A stretch of DNA of 64,000 nucleotides from NCBI GenBank assembly GCA_947449695.1, contig CANFST010000005.1:29108-93107 (forward strand), written 5' to 3'. Below, in pieces: positions 1-8,696 of the stretch. The DNA comes from Chitinophagales bacterium (GTDB lineage: Bacteria > Bacteroidota > Bacteroidia > Chitinophagales > CAIODY01). Numbering within the stretch: position 1 is the first letter of the stretch; each line of letters begins with the position of its first letter. The notes beneath the pieces were generated by a model. The model was not told where the DNA came from. It made no database searches and worked only from the letters and a program-made list of their open reading frames with translations. A program made the translations under genes and the position numbers.

Positions 1-2
1 AC

Positions 3-1277
3 ATGCTCAACAGAACAATAGCTCCGGCTTTTCAGCCGATTCCCGAAATTAAAATCCCTGATTTAGATAAATCAACATTGGATAATGGGTTGGCTGTAAA
101 TGTGCTGCCATTGCACAATTCGCCGATTATTGATTTTACTATCAGTGTTAATGCAGGCAGTATTACTGAAAATAAAATGCTGGTAGCATCATTTGCAAAT
201 CGGCAAATGCAGGAGGGAACAGCATTGCATAGTGGTTTGCAAATTGCCGACCATTTCGATTTTTATGGCGCAACACTAAAACTAAATTGCAGCACGGATG
301 AAGCGGTGATTGGTTTTACAGGTTTGAAAAAACATTTCAAAGCCTTGCTGCCAATGATTCAAGAGATGATTTTGCAACCCACTTTTAGCGAAAAAGAATT
401 GCAGAATAATGTAAACCGAAGTAAAGATAGTTTTAGGCAAAGCATGCAAAAGCCTGAATATTTATGCAAAAGAATTTTTAGCAACAAAATGTTTGGCACC
501 AATCATCCTTATGGAAGAATGGTGGAAGAAGCCCATTATGACAGCGTTTTAGCCGAAGAATTAAAATCATTTCATCAGCAATTTTATGTACCCAATAATG
601 CTTTGGCGTTGTTGGCTGGTGATGTGGATGATTCGATGCTGAAAGACATTGAAAATTTATTCAGCTCGAAACATTGGCACAGCAATGCTTTGCAGCCAAT
701 TCAATTTCCAGAAAGCTCAATTTCGGAAGAAAGAAAAATTCATCAAAGCCGTGAAAACTCGGTACAAAGCAGCATCCGTATTGGGCAACATACCATCAAC
801 AGAAAACATTCTGACGCAAATATTTTAAGATTGACCAACACCATATTTGGTGGCTATTTCGGCAGCCGATTGATGATGAATATCAGAGAAGATAAAGGCT
901 ATACTTATGGTATTCATTCAGGAATTTCGTTTAATAAATTCGCTAATTATCATTTCGTGAAAAGCGAAGTTGGAAGCGATGTATGCAAAGCTGCCATCAA
1001 AGAAGTTTATAAGGAAATTGAAATTTTGCAAAATGAAAAAGTAGATGCCGATGAATTAGAAAAAGTGAAAAACTATATGCTTGGCAGCTATTTAGAAGAC
1101 TTGGGAAATATTTTTCAAATGAGTTCGTTATATTTATCGTATTTGCAACAAGGCTTAACTTTGCAAGATTATTATGAAGCAATTGCAGCCATTAGAAATG
1201 CAAGCATTAATGATGTTTTAGATTGTGCTCAAAAATATTTCGATAAAAATAAAATGGTAGAAGTGGCTGTAGGATAG
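3..1277 (+). CDS. M16 family peptidase-like protein, probable non-catalytic subunit
   Basis: The 424-residue product has the two-lobed layout of one M16 (pitrilysin/processing-peptidase) half. Its C-terminal lobe carries the family's RLMMNIREDKGYTYG-type segment at about residues 289-303. The N-terminal lobe has no HxxEH zinc motif: the expected place, about residues 63-72, reads FANRQMQEGT. In the family, such inactive subunits pair with a catalytic M16 subunit, usually encoded next door; here that would lie just upstream of the window (inference). ATG at base 3 is the likely true start because Bacteroidota homologues typically begin with a similar MLNRTIAP sequence, but only two bases precede it. 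There is no obvious signal peptide on this polypeptide. The sprA start follows after 23 bp, so co-transcription is likely. Confidence 0.85.
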   Translation: MLNRTIAPAFQPIPEIKIPDLDKSTLDNGLAVNVLPLHNSPIIDFTISVNAGSITENKMLVASFANRQMQEGTALHSGLQIADHFDFYGATLKLNCSTDEAVIGFTGLKKHFKALLPMIQEMILQPTFSEKELQNNVNRSKDSFRQSMQKPEYLCKRIFSNKMFGTNHPYGRMVEEAHYDSVLAEELKSFHQQFYVPNNALALLAGDVDDSMLKDIENLFSSKHWHSNALQPIQFPESSISEERKIHQSRENSVQSSIRIGQHTINRKHSDANILRLTNTIFGGYFGSRLMMNIREDKGYTYGIHSGISFNKFANYHFVKSEVGSDVCKAAIKEVYKEIEILQNEKVDADELEKVKNYMLGSYLEDLGNIFQMSSLYLSYLQQGLTLQDYYEAIAAIRNASINDVLDCAQKYFDKNKMVEVAVG

Positions 1278-1300
1278 ATTTTACAGTCATGAAATGAAAA

Positions 1301-4300
1301 GTGATTTTGAAAAAAGTAATAAAGGCAAGTTTTTTATTAATACTACTGTTAGTTATTTACAGTAGTAAGGGAATGTTTTTGCCTATGCAGATTTATATTT
1401 CAAAATTGCAAAACATTGCCGATACTGCCGATTTGCATTACCCGTTGCATGACCAAAATGGCGACTTTATCAATAATAAACCTGCTGACAATATTGATTT
1501 AAAAACACCTGCTAACATTCAGCAAAAAGTTGATTATGATCCTGCTACCAATCGGTATATTTTAATAGAAACAATTGGTGATAAATTTTATCGTAACCCA
1601 ACTTATATGACTTTTGACGAGTACCTAAAATATGAATACGATAAACAACAAAATGATTATTGGAAACAACGAAATAATGCCAACAGCTTAATTGAAAATA
1701 AAAGTGCAATGCCAAAGTTGATTGGCAGCAATCAGTTAATTGACCGACTTTTTGGACCAGGAGGAGTAGATATTCGTCCAACTGGAAATGTGGAATTAAC
1801 GTTTGGTATCAATCGTCAGAAAGTAGATAATCCAACATTGATTCAAGCGGCAAAAAAACAAGGTGGTTTCGATTTCGATATGAACATCAATATGAATTTG
1901 GTGGGCAAAATTGGTGATAAATTGAAGCTTACAACTAATTACAATACACAAGCAACCTTTGATTTTGAAAATCAGATTAAATTAGAATACACTGGGCACG
2001 AGGATGAAATTTTGCAAAGCATTAATGCCGGTAATGTGAGCCTGCCGCTGAATAATTCGCTTATCACAGGTAACCAAACTTTATTTGGAATTAAAACAAA
2101 AATGAAATTTGGAAGATTAGATGTGACGACAGTTTTGTCACAGCAAAAATCAAAGTCTGAAGAAATCAATATTCAAGGTGGTGCACAAACTCAAACATTT
2201 GCTATTCAAGCCGACCAGTATGAAGAGAATAAACACTTTTTTTTATCTCAATTTTTTCATGATAATTATGACAAATGGTTGAGTAAATTGCCATTAGTTG
2301 AATCAGGTGTAAATATAATCAGAGCTGAAGTTTGGATAACCAATAAAACTGGTGTAACCGATAATGTTAGGGATGTTGTAGGTTTTATGGATTTGGCTGA
2401 AAACGTGCCTTATCAAACTAGTTGGACAAAACCTGGTGTGGTAAAATATCCGGATAACTACGATAATAATTTATATCAAACATTAAAAAATAATCCTAAT
2501 TGCAGAAATACAAATTCAGTGGTAAGTGCGATTACAAGTGGTACATTTAGCAATGACCCTAATCCTTTAATTTACGAAAAAACTTATGCTCGAAAATTAG
2601 CAGCAACAGAATTTGTATTGTATCCCAATTTGGGTTTTGTATCGTTGCAGCAAACTTTAAATTCAGGTGATGTATTAGCCGTTGCCTATGAATATACCTA
2701 CAACGGAAAGCATTATAAAGTAGGTGAATTTTCAGATGATGTGCCTACAGTTACTACTGCTGGAACTGCTGGCAGTGTGCCTACTTCACAAAATGTTTTG
2801 TTTTTAAAATTATTAAAAGGACAAACCGCCAATACTGCTTTACCAATGTGGCGTTGGATGATGAAAAATATTTATTCTTTAGGTGCGTATCAGATATCGC
2901 CTAACGATTTCAAATTGGATGTTACTTATTTGACATCAGGAGGTGGCGAAAAACGTTATTTAACAGAAGGAACAGTAATGGGTATTCCGTTAATTCGATT
3001 GCTAAATTTGGATAGATTAAATTCCCAAAATGACCCAACACCAGATGGGATATTCGATTTTGTGCCCAACATTACTATAATTCCGCAAAATGGGCGATTG
3101 ATTTTTCCAGTCATTGAGCCATTTGGTAGTGATTTGAAAAAGAAATTCCAAAACACATCTAATGACCAATACATTGCTCAAAAGTATGTGTATCAAGAAT
3201 TATATGACAATACAAAAACAGAAGCACAACAACATCCTGAAAAAAACAGGTTCAACATAAAAGGAAGTTATAAATCTAATTCATCAAGCGATATTTATTT
3301 GGGAGCATTCAACTTGCCGCAAGGCTCGGTTAAAGTGAGCAGTGGTGGGCAGGACTTAAAAGAAAATATTGATTATTCAGTAGATTATAATTTAGGCAGG
3401 GTAAAGATATTAAACGAAGGTATTTTAAACAGCGGTCAGCCCATCAAAATAAAATTTGAAAACAATGCCTTTGCTGGCCTAGGACAAGTTAAAACATTTA
3501 TTGGTAACAGGTTTGATTATTATGTAAATGAACATTTGAATTTGGGAGCCACTTGGTTGCACTTAAGCGAAAGACCATTTACTCAAAAAGTTTTAGTAGG
3601 AGATGACCCAATTAGTAATGGAATCATTGGTGTTGATTTGCATTACAATCAGCAAAGTAAATTGCTGACAAATCTGGTTAATAAAATTTATTCAACAAAA
3701 GAAAAATCTAAAATAACCATTAATGCCGAGGCTGCAAAATTCAATCCAGGCCATAGCAAAGCGATTGGGCAAGATGGTGAAGTGTACATTGATGATTTCG
3801 AAGGGGCATCAAGCAGCTATGACTTAAAATTTCCGCTTACAAGTTGGGCATTAGCCAGCACACCACGATACGCTTCCAAAGGTGCAAGTGGTACAGAATT
3901 ATTTCCTGAATCACATACCGCCACTGATACAATCAGTTATGGTTATAATAGAGCAAAATTAGCATGGTATAATATTGATCCTTATTTCACTAGACCAAGT
4001 AATGGTTTTGCTACTAATCTTACAAGTGATAAAGAGCAATCAAATTTATTTGTAAGGGAAATTAATCAAACAGAATTATTCCCAGATAAACAATTAGCAC
4101 CTGGTACACCACTTACTTTTACTTCATTTGATATTTTTTATAATCCGTTGCAAAAAGGACCATACAACTACGATGTGAAAGGAATGAATCATGATGGTAC
4201 ATTGGCGAATCCGCAACGCAGATGGGGAGGCATTATGCGAAGCATAGACTATAATGATTTTGAAGCAGCTAATATTGAATTTGTTGAATTCTGGATGATG

Positions 4301-7300
4301 GACCCGTATAGTAACAATGGCGCATCATCAACTAATACAGGCGATATGTATTTTAACTTGGGAACTGTAAGTGAAGATATATTACGTGATGGAAGAAAAT
4401 TTTACGAAAATGGATTACCTGGCGATGCAAACAACACAGCTGCCAAACAGCCTACTATCTGGGGTTTTGTTCCTACCAATCAACAACCGATTACAAATTC
4501 TTTCGATCTTGATCCAAATGTAAGAGCCTTGCAAGATGTGGGATATGATGGTTGCAACGATGCAGATGAGCAAACAAAATATGCAGCATATCTAAATGCA
4601 ATTAATACAGGTGTAGGTGCCGATGGTCAGCCTTTTAACGCTGCTGTAAAATCTGCCGCTACAACTGACCCATCAAACGATGACTATCATTTTTATAGAG
4701 GGACTGATTACGATAATTCAGTAACACCAATACTACAACGATATAAAAAATTTAATAATCCACAAGGCAATTCACCTACAGATCAACAATCACCTGAAAG
4801 CTATTCAACTGCTGCTACAAACATTCCCGAATCAGAAGATATTAATAAAGACAATAGTTTGAGCGAATCAGAAAATTATTTTCAATATCGGGTTCACTTA
4901 AATGCCAATATGAGCATAGGCACTAACTTTATTAATGATATCCGTGATGCTTCAGTTAAGCTTAAAGATGGTACAACAACTACTGTACGTTACTATCAAT
5001 TTAAAGTACCTATAAATAGTTACGAAAAAAAAGTTGGTGAAATTCAAGACTTTAAATCTATTCGTTTTGTAAGATTATTTTTGACCGGGTTTACAGATTC
5101 ATTAACTGTTAGATTACCTCAATTTCAATTCACTAGAAATCAATGGCGTAAATATCCTTTTTCACTTGCACAGGCAACTGAGCAATTACCGAGTGATCAT
5201 AATAGCGGAGCTTATTTTAATGTTACTTCAGTAAACTTAGAAGAGAATGCCTCAAAGCAGCCAGTGGGTTATGTTTTGCCACCAGGGATTACTAGACAAA
5301 ATCAATTAACTACCACAGCAAATGTTTTGCAAAACGAACAATCTATTTCTTTGCATGTATGCGGTTTGGCTGATGGTGATGCAAAAGCAGTGTATAAAAA
5401 TTTGAATTTAGATATGCGAACATTTAAGCATGTAAAATTCTTTACACACTGCGAATCGGTGCCAGGCAATCCAGCTTTAAATAATAAAGATTTGTATGCT
5501 TTTATTCGTTTTGGGACAGATTTTACCGATAACTATTATGAATATGCTATTCCATTGCAGGTAACTCCAACTGGAGCTACTGATCCATCAATTGTATGGC
5601 CCGATGCCAATACAGTTGATATTGCTTTAGATTCAATAACAGGATTAAAGCAAAAACGAATTGCCCGAAATAAACCTAATTATGCAGCATTTAGCGTTAC
5701 TTATGCTAATGGAATAATTTTAACTGTAAAAGGAACTCCTGATTTGGGTTTAGTAAAAACCTGTATGTTGGGTGTTCGAAATCCTCAAAGAGGCACTGTG
5801 CCAGGAGATAATGATGATGGACAAAGTAAGTGTGCTGAAATTTGGTTTGATGAATTGCGCTTGAGTGGTTTTGATGAACAAGGTGGGTATGCAGCATTAA
5901 TTAGAGCAGATTTTAAATTAGCCGATTTAGCAACTATAACAGCTTCAGGCAGCTTGCATACCATTGGCTATGGTTCATTGGAGCAAAAGATTGCACAACG
6001 ATTTAAGGATAATTTTTATCAATATAATATTGCTGGTACAATTGAATTAGGAAAATTATTGCCACAGGCATTAGGATTAAAATTACCATTGTATGCCAGC
6101 ACAAGCGAACAATTTAGCACTCCACAATATGATCCATTTCAATTAGATGTAAAACTAAAAGATGAACTGGCGCAAGCCAAAGTATTACGGGGCAAGGCTT
6201 ACGCTGACTCGATTAAAAATGTAGCACAAGATTATGTTGGTATTCGAAGTTGGAATTTAACCAATGTCAGAATTAATCGCCCAAAGAAAACAGCTTTAGG
6301 AAAATTGAATTTACCTACCAATATTGAAAATTTTAATATAAGTTATTCTTTCACTCAAACTTTAAAGCATAACCCCACCTACGAAAGCGATGTGTTGAAA
6401 AAATATAAAGGAGGTATTGGTTATAATTATGTGATAAAGCCTAAACCCATTAAACCTTTTGCTTGGTTTAATGTAGGTGGAAAATGGACTGCTCTGATTC
6501 GGGATGTAAATCTTAATTTATTACCAAGCAACTTGGCTTTTAAAACTGATATTGATAGGCAATATGGTGAAACACATTTAAGAAAATTTTCGCCTGATGA
6601 ATTAGCTATCCCTGCTACTTACAATAAATATTTTAAGATGAGTAGAAATTATAGCTTAAAATATGAACCCACAAAAAGCATTACAGTTGATTATAATGCA
6701 ACTAATTTATCAAGGATTGATGAGCCTTATGGACGCATTGACACAAAAGCAAAACGAGATACAATTATTAATCAAATAAAAGAATTGAAACGAACTACTG
6801 ATTATAATCAAACCCTGAATGCCAGCTACAATGTGCCTTTGAGTAAATTTCCATTAACTGATTGGATTACTTCACGAGCTTCTTATACAGCTGCTTATAC
6901 TTGGACTACTGCACCATTGGCTTACACAAGCTTAGGCAATACTTTACAAAATACCCAAAATAAACAATTGAATACTGAATTTAATTTTAATTCACTTTAC
7001 AATAAAATAAAATTTTTAAAACGCTACAATACCAAAACATTAATTCAACAAAACAGTGAAAAGAAAAAGGATGAGAATTCTGACGGAAAAAAAGACGAGA
7101 TAAAAGATAAAAGCGCAAAAGATGATGCAGGAAAACTGGATGATAAAAAAGGCAAAGGAAAAGATGTGAAAAAGAAAAACAAGAATGATGAACCTAAACT
7201 AAATCCAGTGTTGTACACTTTCTTGAAACCTATTATGGCATTGAAAAGAATCACTGCTAATATTTCAGAAGATAACGGAACAGTGTTGCCTGGGTATATG

Positions 7301-8617
7301 CATCGAACCAAATACTTAGGCATGGATTCATCATGGTCGCAACCAGGTTGGGATTTCATTTTTGGTAATCAAATTTCACCCAACTATTTATACACAATGG
7401 CTGGTATTAATGCTATCACCAACGATCCAACACAATTTAGTCCGTTTACTCAACGACATACTGAAACATGGAATATTACTGCACAATTGGAGCCTATTAC
7501 TGATATGCGAATTGATATTACTTTAACGAGAAATTATACTCGGAATCTTTCTGAAAATTTCAAACGACCAGATAATCTCAGCAATTTTGCTTCATTAAGC
7601 AAAGTAGTGAATGGAAGTTTTTCTGTTTCATTTATAGCATTGAATACATTTTTTGATAAGGTAGATAGTAAAGGCGTATCAAGTTTGTTTCAAAAATTTG
7701 AAGACAAAAGATTAGAGATTTCAAAAAATTTGGGCATGGCAAATCCTTATAGTCAGGTAAGGTATTCGGGCAATGATTCAATTTTTGCTAACTATTACAA
7801 AGGCTATGGCCCTTATTCACAAGCAGTTTTAATTCCAGCATTTTTATCAACTTATGCTAACCCGAATTTACAAAATAGTTCGTTGAATGATTTATTTAAA
7901 ATGTTACCAAAACCCAATTGGAGAGTGAGTTATAGTGGGTTGAGTAAAATCCCGGCATTAAAGAAAATCATAAAACAAGCCACCTTAACCCACAGCTACA
8001 ACAGTACATTCAATGTGGGTAGTTATATGACAAATCCTGATTTTATTTTAGGGACTTATTTTAGTGGCAATTTATATCCATTGGCAATAGATTCTCTGAA
8101 TCATAATTTCATTAATTATTTTAATGTACCGATGATAAGCATTACTGAACAGTTTGCGCCATTATTAGGCATTGACATAACTTGGATGAATAATTTCACT
8201 ACCAAAGTTGAGTATAAGCGAAGCAGGATGTTGAATATGAGTTTTATTGATTATCAATTAAGCGAAACTCGGGCACAGGAAATTACTACAGGTGTAGGTT
8301 ATAAAAAGAAGGGAATTGTTTTGCCTTTCCGTCAAGGCAAGAAAAAAGTAAAATTGGATAATGATTTAACTTTCAGAGTGGATGTATCTTTTAGAAATGA
8401 TAAAACTATCAATTATAAATTAGACCAAAATTTAAACGTACCTACCAAGGGTATGAAGAGTATTGGGATCTCGCCATACATTGATTATGTAGTAAGTAAT
8501 CGTGTTAATATAAGATTGTTCTATGATTATCGTCGAACAATTCCTGCAACATCTTCTGCATTTCCTATCACGGCTGTTAAAGCTGGTATTAAAGTGCGAT
8601 TCAGTTTAGCACCATAA
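1301..8617 (+). CDS. sprA: SprA, type IX secretion outer-membrane translocon
   Basis: A 2438-residue protein of the size expected for SprA (about 2400 residues), the giant 36-strand beta-barrel through which T9SS cargo crosses the outer membrane; it is also required for gliding in gliding species. A hydrophobic signal segment covers about residues 5-25. The body has long aromatic/hydrophobic beta-strand alternation with SprA-like segments, including the start (VDIRPTGNVELTFGI), the NINMNLVGKIGDKLKL stretch and a C-terminus of the RLFYDYRRTIP...KVRFSLAP type. GTG at 1301 is chosen: a TGA lies two codons upstream in frame and the signal peptide begins directly. Residues about 1921-1965 form a Lys/Asp-rich, low-complexity run, probably a loop. 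The gene follows the M16 gene closely and precedes priA. At least two T9SS-sorted proteins are encoded in this window. Confidence 0.96.
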   Translation: MILKKVIKASFLLILLLVIYSSKGMFLPMQIYISKLQNIADTADLHYPLHDQNGDFINNKPADNIDLKTPANIQQKVDYDPATNRYILIETIGDKFYRNPTYMTFDEYLKYEYDKQQNDYWKQRNNANSLIENKSAMPKLIGSNQLIDRLFGPGGVDIRPTGNVELTFGINRQKVDNPTLIQAAKKQGGFDFDMNINMNLVGKIGDKLKLTTNYNTQATFDFENQIKLEYTGHEDEILQSINAGNVSLPLNNSLITGNQTLFGIKTKMKFGRLDVTTVLSQQKSKSEEINIQGGAQTQTFAIQADQYEENKHFFLSQFFHDNYDKWLSKLPLVESGVNIIRAEVWITNKTGVTDNVRDVVGFMDLAENVPYQTSWTKPGVVKYPDNYDNNLYQTLKNNPNCRNTNSVVSAITSGTFSNDPNPLIYEKTYARKLAATEFVLYPNLGFVSLQQTLNSGDVLAVAYEYTYNGKHYKVGEFSDDVPTVTTAGTAGSVPTSQNVLFLKLLKGQTANTALPMWRWMMKNIYSLGAYQISPNDFKLDVTYLTSGGGEKRYLTEGTVMGIPLIRLLNLDRLNSQNDPTPDGIFDFVPNITIIPQNGRLIFPVIEPFGSDLKKKFQNTSNDQYIAQKYVYQELYDNTKTEAQQHPEKNRFNIKGSYKSNSSSDIYLGAFNLPQGSVKVSSGGQDLKENIDYSVDYNLGRVKILNEGILNSGQPIKIKFENNAFAGLGQVKTFIGNRFDYYVNEHLNLGATWLHLSERPFTQKVLVGDDPISNGIIGVDLHYNQQSKLLTNLVNKIYSTKEKSKITINAEAAKFNPGHSKAIGQDGEVYIDDFEGASSSYDLKFPLTSWALASTPRYASKGASGTELFPESHTATDTISYGYNRAKLAWYNIDPYFTRPSNGFATNLTSDKEQSNLFVREINQTELFPDKQLAPGTPLTFTSFDIFYNPLQKGPYNYDVKGMNHDGTLANPQRRWGGIMRSIDYNDFEAANIEFVEFWMMDPYSNNGASSTNTGDMYFNLGTVSEDILRDGRKFYENGLPGDANNTAAKQPTIWGFVPTNQQPITNSFDLDPNVRALQDVGYDGCNDADEQTKYAAYLNAINTGVGADGQPFNAAVKSAATTDPSNDDYHFYRGTDYDNSVTPILQRYKKFNNPQGNSPTDQQSPESYSTAATNIPESEDINKDNSLSESENYFQYRVHLNANMSIGTNFINDIRDASVKLKDGTTTTVRYYQFKVPINSYEKKVGEIQDFKSIRFVRLFLTGFTDSLTVRLPQFQFTRNQWRKYPFSLAQATEQLPSDHNSGAYFNVTSVNLEENASKQPVGYVLPPGITRQNQLTTTANVLQNEQSISLHVCGLADGDAKAVYKNLNLDMRTFKHVKFFTHCESVPGNPALNNKDLYAFIRFGTDFTDNYYEYAIPLQVTPTGATDPSIVWPDANTVDIALDSITGLKQKRIARNKPNYAAFSVTYANGIILTVKGTPDLGLVKTCMLGVRNPQRGTVPGDNDDGQSKCAEIWFDELRLSGFDEQGGYAALIRADFKLADLATITASGSLHTIGYGSLEQKIAQRFKDNFYQYNIAGTIELGKLLPQALGLKLPLYASTSEQFSTPQYDPFQLDVKLKDELAQAKVLRGKAYADSIKNVAQDYVGIRSWNLTNVRINRPKKTALGKLNLPTNIENFNISYSFTQTLKHNPTYESDVLKKYKGGIGYNYVIKPKPIKPFAWFNVGGKWTALIRDVNLNLLPSNLAFKTDIDRQYGETHLRKFSPDELAIPATYNKYFKMSRNYSLKYEPTKSITVDYNATNLSRIDEPYGRIDTKAKRDTIINQIKELKRTTDYNQTLNASYNVPLSKFPLTDWITSRASYTAAYTWTTAPLAYTSLGNTLQNTQNKQLNTEFNFNSLYNKIKFLKRYNTKTLIQQNSEKKKDENSDGKKDEIKDKSAKDDAGKLDDKKGKGKDVKKKNKNDEPKLNPVLYTFLKPIMALKRITANISEDNGTVLPGYMHRTKYLGMDSSWSQPGWDFIFGNQISPNYLYTMAGINAITNDPTQFSPFTQRHTETWNITAQLEPITDMRIDITLTRNYTRNLSENFKRPDNLSNFASLSKVVNGSFSVSFIALNTFFDKVDSKGVSSLFQKFEDKRLEISKNLGMANPYSQVRYSGNDSIFANYYKGYGPYSQAVLIPAFLSTYANPNLQNSSLNDLFKMLPKPNWRVSYSGLSKIPALKKIIKQATLTHSYNSTFNVGSYMTNPDFILGTYFSGNLYPLAIDSLNHNFINYFNVPMISITEQFAPLLGIDITWMNNFTTKVEYKRSRMLNMSFIDYQLSETRAQEITTGVGYKKKGIVLPFRQGKKKVKLDNDLTFRVDVSFRNDKTINYKLDQNLNVPTKGMKSIGISPYIDYVVSNRVNIRLFYDYRRTIPATSSAFPITAVKAGIKVRFSLAP

Positions 8618-8673
8618 TTTTTTAGTTGCAAAACAGAATGTAATTTAAAATTTCTTTCTGCGCTGCAACATTT

Positions 8674-8681
8674 TAACTTCG
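8674..8681 (+). promoter_or_regulatory. Probable -7 element upstream of priA
   Basis: TAACTTCG matches TAnnTTYG, one base from the Bacteroidota -7 consensus TAnnTTTG, and ends 15 bases before the priA start. No well-spaced TTG -33 element is seen. Confidence 0.4.
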
Positions 8682-8696
8682 CATCTTTATTCAAAA

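Noticed and set aside
7045..7359. Reverse-strand frame encoding a Phe/Ser-rich protein
   Set aside because: It is the mirror of the Lys-rich SprA run and adjoining sequence, with codon pattern explained by the sense strand.
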